Assembly: GCF_003268635.1 (NCBI RefSeq)
Contig: NZ_CP029639.1
Coordinates: 1,747,501 to 1,811,500 of the forward strand
DNA: 64,000 nucleotides
Origin: Paenibacillus sp. DCT19
GTDB taxonomy: Bacteria; Bacillota; Bacilli; Paenibacillales; Paenibacillaceae
Direction of reading: 5' to 3'
Position numbers and translations under genes: made by a program. This document shows, piece after piece, positions 9,615 to 18,820 of this stretch. Every line of letters starts with the position of its first letter. Position 1 is the first letter of the stretch. The notes beneath the pieces are model-generated. The model did no database searches, had not been told where the DNA came from, and was given only the letters and a program-made list of their open reading frames with translations.

Positions 9615-10344
9615 ACTTATTCAAATCGAATTTTTTAAGTTGCGACGCAGAAAATTTGTTTGGATGATGCTGTTTTCAGCTCTTATCATGCCATTTTTAT
9701 CATACTTACTATTTAAATATGCGTGGAGTACAGGCGGTGACCCTGTACAGTTTTATAAATGGTCGGCGTTCGGACTTACACTTTTTATTGTCTTGCCTGT
9801 TGTTTTAGGAATACTAAGCACAATGCTAATGTACAATGAAAATCAATACGATATGCTTAAACAAATTTGGATTGTGCCTGTCAGCAAAATGAGGTATTTC
9901 TTTAGTAAATTTTTTGTGGTTCTAATTTATTCTATTTGCTTCATGATTGTTACAGCTTTAGGTTCCGTTATATTTAGTATACTTCTTGGCGGCCTTGCAT
10001 TGGATTGGCAAAATACTTTGTTTTTGATAAGAAAGTGTTTGGAGATTGGTGTTATAACAGCTTTTGCTATGTTGCCGATCCTGGCAATTTCTACCACGCA
10101 AAAAGGATATATTCTTCCCGTTGCTATAACCCTAATTTATGCTTTTCTTGGTTCGATTATAGTGTCGATAAATATGTATATACATCCTTTATCTAGTATG
10201 GCATTGATCGTTGCTCGAAACGGAGATATTCCAGGTCTGAATGATACACAGGTAATTAGCATTCCTTTGGCGTTTTTTAGCATTTTTGTCTGGGGGATTG
10301 GTTCCGTTCTCCTTGCAAACGTTGCGTTAGCAAGAAGAAAGTGA
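9601..10344 (+). CDS. lanE: ABC-2 type immunity permease (LanE)
   Basis: About 247 residues with six predicted membrane segments and the typical opening for ABC-2 permeases (LLKLIQIEFFKLRRRKF). It overlaps the lanF end by 14 bases. GGGAGG lies only two bases before ATG 9601, so the in-frame TTG at 9607, eight bases downstream of the site, may be the true start. It pairs with the next gene as the two membrane subunits of a LanFEG complex. Confidence 0.82.
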   Translation: MALLKLIQIEFFKLRRRKFVWMMLFSALIMPFLSYLLFKYAWSTGGDPVQFYKWSAFGLTLFIVLPVVLGILSTMLMYNENQYDMLKQIWIVPVSKMRYFFSKFFVVLIYSICFMIVTALGSVIFSILLGGLALDWQNTLFLIRKCLEIGVITAFAMLPILAISTTQKGYILPVAITLIYAFLGSIIVSINMYIHPLSSMALIVARNGDIPGLNDTQVISIPLAFFSIFVWGIGSVLLANVALARRK

Positions 10345-10354
10345 GGTGTTCATC

Positions 10355-11083
10355 ATGCGAACATTACTTTGGGCGGAACATCAGAAGATTCGGCGTTTAA
10401 GTTTTGTTTGGATTGCAATTTTCGCAACAGTTATGGTGGCAGTTATTGTGTTTTTATCCGGATTAACAGACAATGACGGCATCAGAGATATAGATACTGC
10501 TGGTTGGTATATGGCTGTGGCTCAGCCACTGGGAACATTTTTCGTTCTTCCAGCGGTTATTGCTCTCTTAGGTAGTTACATGATATGTCGCGAAGAACAG
10601 GAGCATACAATTGAATCTCTTCGACTTATCCCTGTGAATGAGGCGAAGTTGACCCTTGCAAAAATGATTATAACCCTCATATATAGTATTCTTTTTTACT
10701 TATTACTCTTTGCTATAACATTGTTAACTGAAGCGGGTTTACATTTTTCTGATTTATCCATAGGGATGGTCATGAATTTTTTGAAAGCTTATATTTTGGA
10801 TGGTCTATGCATATTCCTTGCGATCTCACCTATTATTGCTTTGGTATCGTACATGAAAAAGGGATATTGGATTGCGTTAGTGATCACGGAATTTTATTCT
10901 TTTATTGGATTATTTGCGAGTACATCAAATACCCTAAAAGCTTTATATCCTATCACAGCTGTATTTACCATCTCTGGCTACTATGAAGCATCGGCCAGTC
11001 AGGTTATTCTTAGTTGCATTAGCTTACTGTTTTGCGTAGGGTTTTCTGCTGTAATACTTGCTAGCATGAAAAAATACAAATGA
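10355..11083 (+). CDS. lanG: ABC-2 type immunity permease (LanG)
   Basis: About 242 residues, six predicted membrane segments, starting MRTLLWAEHQKIRR. ATG 10355 is chosen over the GTG at 10346 because GAGG sits eight bases upstream of the ATG. It follows the first permease after about 10 bases and closes the immunity operon ahead of a strong terminator. The two permeases resemble each other in layout, as in LanE/LanG pairs. Confidence 0.82.
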   Translation: MRTLLWAEHQKIRRLSFVWIAIFATVMVAVIVFLSGLTDNDGIRDIDTAGWYMAVAQPLGTFFVLPAVIALLGSYMICREEQEHTIESLRLIPVNEAKLTLAKMIITLIYSILFYLLLFAITLLTEAGLHFSDLSIGMVMNFLKAYILDGLCIFLAISPIIALVSYMKKGYWIALVITEFYSFIGLFASTSNTLKALYPITAVFTISGYYEASASQVILSCISLLFCVGFSAVILASMKKYK

Positions 11084-11108
11084 AATAAATCATCTATCTA
11101 TCAAATCT

Positions 11109-11139
11109 AAAAACCATGCTCCAAAAGAGCATGGTTTTT
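11109..11139 (+). terminator. strong bidirectional terminator after lanG
   Basis: A perfect stem of at least 12 bp (AAAACCATGCTC / GAGCATGGTTTT), 5-base loop, then T residues; A residues precede it, so it could act on both strands. Confidence 0.9.
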
Positions 11140-11377
11140 AGGTATCTCATTTACGGAGAAGAAATATTTCGACCCTCTCAAGTAGATCAATATACTTAAA
11201 ACAAAGTACCCAGATATCTGAAAAGCAACATTAGAATATGTTAACAGATTAGAGGAAATCATGTGACTTTGAAAGAAGAAAGATAAGGATATATAATCCA
11301 AAAAACAGCAAGTGTGATGATAGTTAGGTGATTTTAATTGAAGTAACGATAACCTTTGACAGGAAAGGTGGATTACA

Positions 11378-11857
11378 TTGTTTTATGTTAATACAAGAGC
11401 AATCATTGAAAGACAAATTGATGATCATATCGAAATTGTGATTCAGAATAGAGTAAAACCGAATGAGCCATTAACAATTGAACTTCCTGGAGGGCGCATC
11501 GAACCCTTTGAATCATTAACAGAAGCATTGAGGAGAGAAGTTAAAGAAGAAACGGGTCTAGATATATCTGAAATTGAAGGAGAGGAATTAAGAATAGTTA
11601 CTGAGGGAAATCACTTTGAAGTAGAATGTGTTAAACCATTTGTAGCGTACCAAACTATAAAAGGGCCAGTGGATTCTCTAGGTTATTATTTTAGATGTAA
11701 AGCAAACGGAAAGTTGCTTGAAACGGGAGATGAAACATCAGGGATTAGATGGATCAAGATAAGAGATCTAAAAGAACTATTGGAAGAAAATCCTCTTCAA
11801 TTTTCAGAAATAGATCGAGCTGGAATACAATATTATATAAACGAAACACTCGTATAG
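11378..11857 (+). CDS. Nudix hydrolase
   Basis: 159 residues with a complete Nudix box: Gly39-x5-Glu45-x7-Arg53-Glu54-Val55-x-Glu57-Glu58-x-Gly60-Leu61. Such enzymes hydrolyse nucleoside diphosphates linked to another moiety in the cytosol; the substrate is not predictable from the sequence. It starts with TTG at 11378 after GGAAAGGTGG; the nearby ATG is out of frame. It lies 22 bases upstream of the S51-type peptidase gene and is possibly co-transcribed with it. Confidence 0.87.
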   Translation: MFYVNTRAIIERQIDDHIEIVIQNRVKPNEPLTIELPGGRIEPFESLTEALRREVKEETGLDISEIEGEELRIVTEGNHFEVECVKPFVAYQTIKGPVDSLGYYFRCKANGKLLETGDETSGIRWIKIRDLKELLEENPLQFSEIDRAGIQYYINETLV

Positions 11858-11878
11858 AATTTGGGGAGGCGTGTATCT

Positions 11879-12607
11879 ATGGGGAAAATAGTTGCAATCG
11901 GTGGTGGCGAAATGCGGTTTCATGAAACTCTGCCTATAGACAGGTATATCGTTGAATTTTCAAATATTGAAAATCCAAAGCTACTATTTATTCCAACAGC
12001 AAGTAATGATGCTCAAGGCTACATTGATACTGTTACGGCTATATATGGTGAGCAATTGGGTTGTACAGTTGATACGCTATGTCTTGTCGATCAAGACATC
12101 TCGGATGAAACCATTAAGAACAAGATCCTATCCTCAAATATCATTTATGTAGGTGGCGGAGACACTGTTAGAATGATGGAAATATGGAGAACTAAAAAAG
12201 TAGATCAATATCTTAAAGAAGCATTTGCACATAATATAGTATTATCGGGTTTGAGTGCTGGTTCAATTTGTTGGTTTTTGGAAGGCCATAGCAACAGTAG
12301 TATAGAAACCAATCGTGATGGATGGTGGGATAGAGAGCAAGTCATAGGACTTGGGCTCATTCCCGCTAATCACTGTCCACATTACAATGAAGTTGGACAT
12401 GAAACATTTGATGACAATATGTTAGATAAAGAGGTTCCAGGCATTGCTCTTCAGAACAATGTTGCAATTGTAATTGATGGAGATATGTACAAGATAGTAA
12501 AGAGCGATATAGAAAGCAAGGCATATGTATTAAAAAAATGTAACGGTACAATGAATAAGACTGAATTGAATAATTGTGATTTCCAACCATTATCAGATAT
12601 TTTATAA
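11879..12607 (+). CDS. S51-family (peptidase E-like) protein
   Basis: 242 residues. The GGGDT motif (92-96) and GLSAGS motif with candidate nucleophile Ser126 are those of the peptidase E / cyanophycinase-like serine peptidase family, which has a class I glutamine amidotransferase-like fold. ATG 11879 has GGGGAGG nine bases upstream and is preferred over a TTG at 11861 that would overlap that site. Members cleave Asp-X dipeptides; the real substrate here is unknown. Confidence 0.82.
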   Translation: MGKIVAIGGGEMRFHETLPIDRYIVEFSNIENPKLLFIPTASNDAQGYIDTVTAIYGEQLGCTVDTLCLVDQDISDETIKNKILSSNIIYVGGGDTVRMMEIWRTKKVDQYLKEAFAHNIVLSGLSAGSICWFLEGHSNSSIETNRDGWWDREQVIGLGLIPANHCPHYNEVGHETFDDNMLDKEVPGIALQNNVAIVIDGDMYKIVKSDIESKAYVLKKCNGTMNKTELNNCDFQPLSDIL

Positions 12608-12785
12608 CTTCTCATTGAGGAAACTGTCGAGAGCCGAAGAATCTCATTTTGTATATAATAAGTGGCTGACATTTGATAATAACATCGCATTGGACGCTGC
12701 GGATCGGCAAGCCAATTTTTGATCCGGAAGGGGCATCTCATAGCAGCGGATTTACAGGACAGATTCTTAAAGGAGTTTCATAATA

Positions 12786-13211
12786 ATGAAGAGAGTCTTA
12801 TTCGTAATTTTATTGATATGCATTACTTTTTCTATAATTGGTTGTTTAAATAGCAATAAATCTGAAATCATTGATGAAGGTATAGTGATTGGGCAAACTC
12901 TCCTCTCATTAGGCGGTGAAGATTCAGATATAACTGAAGTAACCTATAGTATCAATTTACAGAACAAGTTAGGAAAACCAATCTCGATAATAGGGATTGA
13001 GCCAGTAATTTCTAAAGATTTATCTGATCGACTAATTGACAATTCTTTGAGAATTGAAGTGAATAAAGTAATCGAAAGTAATGAATCAAAGGATATATCC
13101 GGGTACTTCAAGATAGACACAAAAGGTCTTAGTAAACAAGAAATAATGAACTTTGATTTAGCCATCAGGAAATATAAAATACAAACTGAACAATTAGTTA
13201 GAGCTAATTAA
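12786..13211 (+). CDS. small lipoprotein of unknown function
   Basis: 141 residues with a lipoprotein signal: positive start, hydrophobic stretch and lipobox ending at Cys20 (SIIGC). The mature part is about 120 residues, rich in Ile, Ser and Asp/Glu, with no family recognised. AAAGGAG lies ahead of ATG 12786. The 178 bases upstream hold no gene I can support. Confidence 0.7.
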   Translation: MKRVLFVILLICITFSIIGCLNSNKSEIIDEGIVIGQTLLSLGGEDSDITEVTYSINLQNKLGKPISIIGIEPVISKDLSDRLIDNSLRIEVNKVIESNESKDISGYFKIDTKGLSKQEIMNFDLAIRKYKIQTEQLVRAN

Positions 13212-13238
13212 TGAATAAAAAAATAGGAGATGATTACA

Positions 13239-13772
13239 TTGCAGATCAGAGAAGCTACGATTCATGACGCTGAAGGAATTGCAAAAGTTCATGTGGATAG
13301 TTGGAGAACGACATACAAGGGGATTATTCCAGAAGAGTTTTTAAACAATCTATCGTATACACAAAGGACTGAATTATGGATTAATAATATCAAGAGAACA
13401 GACAGTTTTGTGGTAATAGCAGAGAACACTGAAGGAGAAATCATTGGATTTGCAGATTGTTGGAAGAGAGAGACCAATACGATCCCTGACTCAGGAGATC
13501 TAACTTCAATTTATATACTTGATGAATACCAAGGGCAAGGAGTAGGAAAGGAACTACTTAAACATTTATTTTTTCGATTCAATTCATTGGGTTACCAGAA
13601 AATATTCGTTGATGTTCTAGAGGATAACAAGACACGCTTTTTTTATGAGTATTATGGAGCTCACTTATCTACATCAGTTCAAATAAAAATTGGAGGGAAA
13701 ATTCTTAACGAATTAATCTATGAATGGGATAACGTTAATGAAGTATTAGCAAGATTAACTAAAACGGATTAG
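13239..13772 (+). CDS. GNAT-family N-acetyltransferase
   Basis: About 177 residues beginning MQIREATIHDAEGIAKVHVDSW, a typical GNAT opening, with the acetyl-CoA loop EYQGQGVGKELL. TTG 13239 is preferred to ATG 13230: AGGAG (13225-13229) abuts the ATG but is nine bases from the TTG. Substrate unknown. It is followed after 10 bases by a second acetyltransferase gene, so the two may be one operon. Confidence 0.85.
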   Translation: MQIREATIHDAEGIAKVHVDSWRTTYKGIIPEEFLNNLSYTQRTELWINNIKRTDSFVVIAENTEGEIIGFADCWKRETNTIPDSGDLTSIYILDEYQGQGVGKELLKHLFFRFNSLGYQKIFVDVLEDNKTRFFYEYYGAHLSTSVQIKIGGKILNELIYEWDNVNEVLARLTKTD

Positions 13773-13782
13773 GGGGGGATTT

Positions 13783-14238
13783 ATGAATTATCAAATCATT
13801 GACTTGAGAGATTATCCCGACCTTTTAAAGGAATCTATTGAGTATGTTGCCGAACGATGGGGATTAAATAGAAGAATATTTGAGGATTGTATAACTTCCA
13901 GCATGACAACGAAAAGTCCATTACCCCGATGGTATTTTATGATGAATCAAGATGAGATCATTGGTAGTTACTCATTAATGAATAATGATTTTGTAAGTCG
14001 ACAAGATCTGTGGCCATACTTATCCAATTTATATATTGAGGAAACGGAACGAGGAAAGTGTCTTGGGTCAGTCTTGATGACGCACGCGAGACAAGAAGCT
14101 TACAAACTCGGTTTCAGTAAATTGTATTTATGTACAGATCATATTGATTATTATGAGAAGTACGGCTGGGCACATTTATGCAATGGGTATCATACGTGGA
14201 ACAGGGAGTCCCAAATTTATGTGATTGATACAGAATAG
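13783..14238 (+). CDS. GNAT-family N-acetyltransferase
   Basis: 151 residues. It carries the GNAT core: a strand ending in SNLYIEETERGKCLGSVLM (acetyl-CoA binding loop, here R-G-K-C-L-G) and the C-terminal DYYEKYGW motif. AGGGGGG lies ahead of ATG 13783. It is not closely similar to the GNAT just upstream. Substrate not predictable. Confidence 0.83.
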   Translation: MNYQIIDLRDYPDLLKESIEYVAERWGLNRRIFEDCITSSMTTKSPLPRWYFMMNQDEIIGSYSLMNNDFVSRQDLWPYLSNLYIEETERGKCLGSVLMTHARQEAYKLGFSKLYLCTDHIDYYEKYGWAHLCNGYHTWNRESQIYVIDTE

Positions 14239-14246
14239 GAGGAGAA

Positions 14247-14696
14247 ATGAACAAGATAAATCATTTAGAAACGAAGCTTGCGCCTCGTTATGATGACAGT
14301 GACCCTGATCAAGAAGGAAATAAAAATGTGGTTTTTGCTGATTGGATCATTGATGGGAAATCCCTCTATCAGATGCTTAAAAAGTACGAATTTGTTCCAA
14401 GCTTAGGCTGGGGGACAGAAGAGGAACAGCAAGAGTCTATTGATTATTTTCTGCTGAAGCAACTACACCCAGACTTATATTATAGGTACCCCATATTAGT
14501 GTGTCCTTGGTGTAAGGATGAAGAGTGCGGTTATGTATCAGTATTGATTGAAAGGGAAGGGGATTTTGTAAGTTGGAGCGATTTTAGATTAGAACCACAT
14601 AATAGAAAAATTGATCTAGAATCGTTCACTTTCAAGTGGAAAGATTATAAGAGAGAGATTATTCGTACATATAGAATGGCAGCGATGCATAACTAG
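14247..14696 (+). CDS. conserved hypothetical protein with a Cys-x2-Cys-x4-Cys cluster
   Basis: 149 residues, soluble, acidic, Trp/Tyr-rich. The central PWCKDEECGY segment has three cysteines that could bind a metal. No signal or membrane segment. AGGAGG lies a few bases ahead of ATG 14247, and the gene follows the second GNAT by 8 bases. The family is not recognised; the size and composition resemble small immunity or stress proteins common in Bacillota. Confidence 0.6.
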   Translation: MNKINHLETKLAPRYDDSDPDQEGNKNVVFADWIIDGKSLYQMLKKYEFVPSLGWGTEEEQQESIDYFLLKQLHPDLYYRYPILVCPWCKDEECGYVSVLIEREGDFVSWSDFRLEPHNRKIDLESFTFKWKDYKREIIRTYRMAAMHN

Positions 14697-14735
14697 AGAT
14701 GAAGTTAAAAAAAAGAAGACAGGAAGGCGAGAAAA

Positions 14736-15095
14736 TTGAATTTAATGCAACTTAAGATTCCAGCAGGATATGCAGTAACGTATAACAAATTCTACGATGT
14801 AGACCCTATTCTTAGTGCAGATCGTGACTACTTTATTGAGAATTGGGGATTCTTCACAGAAGATTTATTACAGATCGTTAAAATGAAAATCAGCAAGGGG
14901 AAGTGGGTTATTCCTGAAAGAGAAGACACGCAACTTTTTGATCTAGGATGGTATCCAGATTCAGATATTAACGGTTATTACCGTCTGGAACTAGTTGATG
15001 GGGATTGGAATGAAATTAAAAGTATTTCTTCTAAAGATCGATTTGTAATTAAAGAGCAACTTGAAGAATGGTTGGAAGAACAACTAAAAGTATAA
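14736..15095 (+). CDS. hypothetical protein (119 residues)
   Basis: 119-residue soluble acidic protein, rich in Trp, Asp and Tyr, starting with TTG 14736 after a GGAAGGCGAG ribosome site. No domain recognised. Its length, acidity and neighbours resemble the small immunity-like proteins further along this region. Confidence 0.55.
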   Translation: MNLMQLKIPAGYAVTYNKFYDVDPILSADRDYFIENWGFFTEDLLQIVKMKISKGKWVIPEREDTQLFDLGWYPDSDINGYYRLELVDGDWNEIKSISSKDRFVIKEQLEEWLEEQLKV

Positions 15096-15191
15096 ACAGA
15101 AACAATCGAGATCTGAAGATTATTTGAATAAATACGCTCAGAAGGCATACAGGGAGGTTACTTCAATAATAACTCCAGGAGGATTCTACTA

Positions 15192-15422
15192 ATGAGGAAG
15201 AGATATTCTATTGAAAAGGCAGAGTGGTCAGAAACAAGAGAAAAGGAGTATGAGCAAGACTGTAGAGATATTGTGTTTAAGTTCAACGATGAGCTTGTTC
15301 AGCGGGAAGGCGTCATTTATTTAAATAGAAAAGATGGTCAAACTGTAGTAATAGAGTCTTTGAATCAAAAAACATTATGGTATGAAACATTGTTAACGAT
15401 CAAAGACATCTACAATACATAG
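15192..15422 (+). CDS. hypothetical protein (76 residues)
   Basis: 76-residue, highly charged soluble protein. A strong AGGAGG lies about nine bases ahead of ATG 15192, which supports translation. No family recognised. The intergenic stretch after it (15423-15551) contains no obvious terminator. Confidence 0.55.
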   Translation: MRKRYSIEKAEWSETREKEYEQDCRDIVFKFNDELVQREGVIYLNRKDGQTVVIESLNQKTLWYETLLTIKDIYNT

Positions 15423-15551
15423 TGATATGAAGATTTAATATACGCTCAAAAGCAGGATAAATTTGTTGAAGACCCTAAGATCCTATGAGAGTAACATCAG
15501 GTAGTTGATAACTACGTATTATTGAAAGGTTAGAGAGCCAGATGGCCGATG

Positions 15552-16250
15552 TCACCGTCCAACATTAACAACTTGCCTGATCCACTCAGGCTCACTAGTT
15601 GCTGCCCGCACTAAACAGTCGGCGCAGTCTGCAAAGGGAAGTGCTCCGAGAGGATTTATGCGAGCTAATGGGCCTGCTGTATATTTTAAAGTACCTTCGG
15701 CGTATTGAAGCACGGATGCCCGTACAATGACCCATTCTAGCTCACTTTGTATTAATGCATGCTCAGCAATTGATTTATCCTCAATGGCTTTCCAGAATAT
15801 ACGGCGCATCATACGAACTGCCAATCGATGGACGGGAGACAGCTCTCTGCCGTTGCTCAAATTAATGCCGCTCTGCATGATTAGGCGCTTCACACCCGCA
15901 CGTTGAGAGGCTGCTATCATATTGGGCATACCTTCGGACATGACAGTACCGGGTGAGAAGTTAGCCGCCATAACATTCATGCCAGCTCTTAGATTCAGAA
16001 ATTTCTTGGCAGCATCCGGCGAAACGTTACTGGGCGGGCCGATGCAACTGATGACTACTTCTGCACCAGCAATGGCTCTGACCAAACTGGACTCGTCAAA
16101 TACATCTCCCTGTCTGATGGTGAGTCCCTCCAAGGGAGGTATCATCTCTGGCCGACGAGCTATGGCTACAACTTCATGGCCAAGTTCCAGTGCACGTTCC
16201 ATCACTTTCCTTCCCGTTCCTCCTGTTGCTCCAATAACTGCAATTTTCAT
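15552..16250 (-). CDS. NAD(P)-binding Rossmann protein (NmrA/SDR-like)
   Basis: 232 residues from ATG 16250, which has GGAG nine bases upstream on the minus strand; the longer frame to 16289 lacks a ribosome site. The start MKIAVIGATGGTGRKV holds the GxxGxxG dinucleotide loop (Gly7, Gly10, Gly13) of atypical short-chain reductases (NmrA / YwnB-like). It is divergent from a TetR regulator with a shared promoter region, a classic arrangement in which the regulator controls the reductase. Confidence 0.82.
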   Translation of the reverse strand: MKIAVIGATGGTGRKVMERALELGHEVVAIARRPEMIPPLEGLTIRQGDVFDESSLVRAIAGAEVVISCIGPPSNVSPDAAKKFLNLRAGMNVMAANFSPGTVMSEGMPNMIAASQRAGVKRLIMQSGINLSNGRELSPVHRLAVRMMRRIFWKAIEDKSIAEHALIQSELEWVIVRASVLQYAEGTLKYTAGPLARINPLGALPFADCADCLVRAATSEPEWIRQVVNVGR

Positions 16251-16288
16251 AATAAAGAACTCCATTCCCATCCATGCATAAATGCACA

Positions 16289-16308
16289 ATAGTGTATTAA
16301 TTAACTAT
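16289..16308. promoter_or_regulatory. putative TetR operator in the divergent promoter
   Basis: ATAGTGTATTAATTAACTAT is an imperfect palindrome matching its own reverse complement at 16 of 20 positions. It lies between the divergent reductase and TetR genes. Assignment to the TetR protein is by position only. Confidence 0.4.
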
Positions 16309-16428
16309 TACGTATAATGATAGACAGAAATGAAAACGCTACAAGTCTTAAAATGAGTGATTTTGTGCATTAGTTCACAGTTCCTCTAGAAGTGTGTAGT
16401 ATTTATTTAGGAAGCTGGTGGTTGTGAA

Positions 16429-16989
16429 GTGATAAAGGTAGATCGCAGAATACGCAAATCCCAAGAAGCCATAAAAATGGCTGTCATCCATTTGATGATG
16501 GAAAAAGAATTTGATCAAATTACGATTCAAGATATTTCGGACAGAGCAGATGTTAGTCGAAGGACCATCTATCTTCACTACATGGACAAATTCGATCTCC
16601 TGGATCAGCTCATCAAAGAACATACTGATGACTTAAGAAGAATCTGCAATTCTACAGACGATGACGCGGATTATAAGGATATGGGGTTGGTGTGGTTCCA
16701 GTACTTCGAGAAGCATTCGATGTTCTTTTCTGCATTACTAGCGAGTAAAGGTAGCCCTTTTTTCCGCGAGCAGTTCCTTACGTTTTTCATCGAAGAACTA
16801 GAGAAAGGAAACGGCATGTCCGAAGGGTGTAACTCTGGATTAACGGAGGGAATGAATGTGGATATTCAGTTCCTGGGGTCAGCGATCGTTGGCGTAGTGG
16901 AGTGGTGGTTTAAACAAGGAGAGCCACTTGCTCCTTCCTTTATGGCGCAGCGAGTGGGCGTTTTGCTTGAAAGAAATCTTGAGGTTTGA
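16429..16989 (+). CDS. TetR/AcrR-family transcriptional regulator
   Basis: 186 residues with GTG start. The N-terminal helix-turn-helix is clear (residues about 12-55, ITIQDISDRADVSRRTIYLHY). The C-terminal ligand domain resembles the TetR_C_33-type family (FLGSAIVGVVEWWF). It probably represses the divergent NAD(P)-binding protein gene and itself. Confidence 0.85.
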   Translation: MIKVDRRIRKSQEAIKMAVIHLMMEKEFDQITIQDISDRADVSRRTIYLHYMDKFDLLDQLIKEHTDDLRRICNSTDDDADYKDMGLVWFQYFEKHSMFFSALLASKGSPFFREQFLTFFIEELEKGNGMSEGCNSGLTEGMNVDIQFLGSAIVGVVEWWFKQGEPLAPSFMAQRVGVLLERNLEV

Positions 16990-17054
16990 ATGTTAAATCA
17001 AAGAAGAATGTTAGATGGAATTCGAGTAGAATAATTCTAAGAGGGAGGATATAC

Positions 17055-17114
17055 ATGGAAACAAGTGAAATACAGAAAAATCAATCTTACAAAGGAGAGG
17101 TAACATGTTTATAG
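17055..17114 (+). CDS. possible 19-residue leader peptide
   Basis: ATG 17055 has a strong ribosome site (GGGAGG, 6-base spacer) and opens a 19-codon frame that stops at 17114, ten bases inside the following gene (ATG 17105). It could couple translation of the downstream gene or be the remnant of an earlier start. No conservation can be checked here. Confidence 0.25.
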   Translation: METSEIQKNQSYKGEVTCL

Positions 17115-17821
17115 ACCTTTTTAATAGACTTAGTATCACATTACCTATTGTATTCATTGAGGAGTTAGAAACTCACTATAAGAAACAGAAGGATCAAGAT
17201 TACTTGTTAAGATTAATGGAATTTGACGAAGTCATTGAAATGGCAGAATTATTGTCTGAAATGAAGGTGTATCAAGACATTATTCCTTTATGGACAGATG
17301 ATCATTCGAACTACATAGGTTTACAGGTTCAAGGTGCTTGCAAATACAGAATTAATTATATCGATCATGAGGAAACAGATGTATCGCCAGGTTTTAGAAG
17401 TGTAGGTTCATTTATAGCTGAACTCGAACAACATCCTAGTTTTTATTGGGATGAATTGAAGAAGGATTATCCGTCAGATATAGAAATTAGTCATGCTGAG
17501 ATGGAGGAAGACTTACGTTGTATTGATGAGTTAAACAAGCGGATAAGTTCTAACCCGCTAATAGATGACGATATCCGTTGTCAGTATATTTTTTCAATTA
17601 TGGCATTAACACCGAAAAGGAATCTTGATTCATTAATACCATATCTAGATGATGAAGATATGTTTGTTCAAGAGAGGGCGTGTGAGATTCTTGGTTTTCA
17701 TAGATACATTCCAGCGAGAGATAAGTTAATAGAGGTTTCGACAAACGGAATGCATAATGGGAAACTCGCAGCGAAAAGAGCGTTAGCAAGAATAAGAGAA
17801 GAGATCCAGGGAGCATTTTAA
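17105..17821 (+). CDS. SUKH-like/HEAT-repeat protein, immunity-like
   Basis: 238 residues, soluble, very acidic. The central part (IIPLWTDDHSNYIGL, then VGSFIAELEQHPSFYWDEL) resembles SMI1/KNR4 (SUKH) immunity proteins; the C-terminal 70 residues look like HEAT repeats (LDSLIPYLDDEDMFVQERACEILG). GGAGAGG lies ahead of ATG 17105. Its stop overlaps the next gene's ATG. It is likely an antitoxin/immunity-type binding protein; no toxin is seen nearby. Confidence 0.6.
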   Translation: MFIDLFNRLSITLPIVFIEELETHYKKQKDQDYLLRLMEFDEVIEMAELLSEMKVYQDIIPLWTDDHSNYIGLQVQGACKYRINYIDHEETDVSPGFRSVGSFIAELEQHPSFYWDELKKDYPSDIEISHAEMEEDLRCIDELNKRISSNPLIDDDIRCQYIFSIMALTPKRNLDSLIPYLDDEDMFVQERACEILGFHRYIPARDKLIEVSTNGMHNGKLAAKRALARIREEIQGAF

Positions 17822-18189
17822 TGGAGCCAAAATATAAAGAAATAAGAGAGTATAACGACGGAGAAATCCAAGATATATTGGAGCGGGAATCAATAGAAGA
17901 GCTGATTATATTATCGCTATCCGTGGGACTATATCACCCCAATTGGAAGTATGCTCAAAACCTATGTCTGGAACTATCTCAACATACTAATGCTCATGTT
18001 AGGGCTAATGCAATATTAGGATTAGCTCATGTTGCAAGAACGAAGAGAGAGCTTGATAAAAGGATAGTAAAACCAGTCGTACTCAAAGAATTAAGGGATA
18101 ACGAAAAACATAGAGGGACGATTATAGATGCAATAAGTGACATAAACCATTTTTTAGATTGGAATTTAGCCAAGAAGTATGATCTGTAA
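17821..18189 (+). CDS. HEAT-like small protein
   Basis: 122 residues, helical. Segments such as WKYAQNLCLELSQHTNAHVR and NAILGLAHVARTKRELD look like two to three HEAT repeats. ATG 17821 overlaps the previous stop (TAATG), so translation is coupled. This family is often found among polymorphic-toxin immunity genes; the function is not demonstrated. Confidence 0.6.
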   Translation: MEPKYKEIREYNDGEIQDILERESIEELIILSLSVGLYHPNWKYAQNLCLELSQHTNAHVRANAILGLAHVARTKRELDKRIVKPVVLKELRDNEKHRGTIIDAISDINHFLDWNLAKKYDL

Positions 18190-18238
18190 AAATTCTTAGA
18201 GGTTGCGAAGAAGAGTTCGAATCAAGGAGGTGCGAGAG

Positions 18239-18733
18239 ATGGAGTCTTTATCCGTTCGATTGGAGATTGAAGAACTCATTAAAGAGTTTTCAATCAACAG
18301 GAAAGCGCTGTTCGAAGTTCGAAAAGATCAATGGAAGACAATTCTAGATCATATCGAAAAGAATTTTCTACATAAGACTCATTACACTCAAGACTTGCAT
18401 TGGGGATGGAATAGACTTCAAGAACCGTATTACGCATTGAGGTTTATCGAGCAACCATATAAATCTGTTAAAGAGATTATTGAAGATGAATCTATTTGGT
18501 TTATTGCTGAAGACCACAACGATAAAATGTGGGTTTATGAAGGGGAAAAGAATATTATTTTCGATAAAATAATCCCTGAACTTTACCATTTGGACGAATA
18601 CTTTCTTGTATCGAAGAAATATGAATGGCTCGTATGTGAAGATCATCATGAGATTGTACATTTCTCAGGAGAAGGCATCATTAATCAAGCGAAGAAGTTT
18701 GAATTAGAGAACGAGAGCAAGATATTTAAGTAA
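18239..18733 (+). CDS. hypothetical protein, immunity-like
   Basis: About 164 residues from ATG 18239, which has AAGGAGG at 18224-18230 with an 8-base spacer; the longer TTG start at 18203 has none. Soluble and Trp/His/Asp-rich (WFIAEDHNDKMWVYEG, EWLVCEDHHEIVHFSG). No family assigned with certainty; the composition is that of small immunity proteins in polymorphic-toxin loci. Confidence 0.6.
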   Translation: MESLSVRLEIEELIKEFSINRKALFEVRKDQWKTILDHIEKNFLHKTHYTQDLHWGWNRLQEPYYALRFIEQPYKSVKEIIEDESIWFIAEDHNDKMWVYEGEKNIIFDKIIPELYHLDEYFLVSKKYEWLVCEDHHEIVHFSGEGIINQAKKFELENESKIFK

Positions 18734-18820
18734 ATACACAGTCACCACGCTTCGTACTTCATATTACATATTTTTCACGCTGTGACTCCTCACGGGTCTT
18801 ATTGAAAGGGTGGATGGAAG

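Noticed and set aside
12608..12785. Possible gene remnant before the small lipoprotein
   Set aside because: A short open stretch looks slightly coding (QFLIRKGHLIAADLQDRF) but has no start, no ribosome site and no recognised family.
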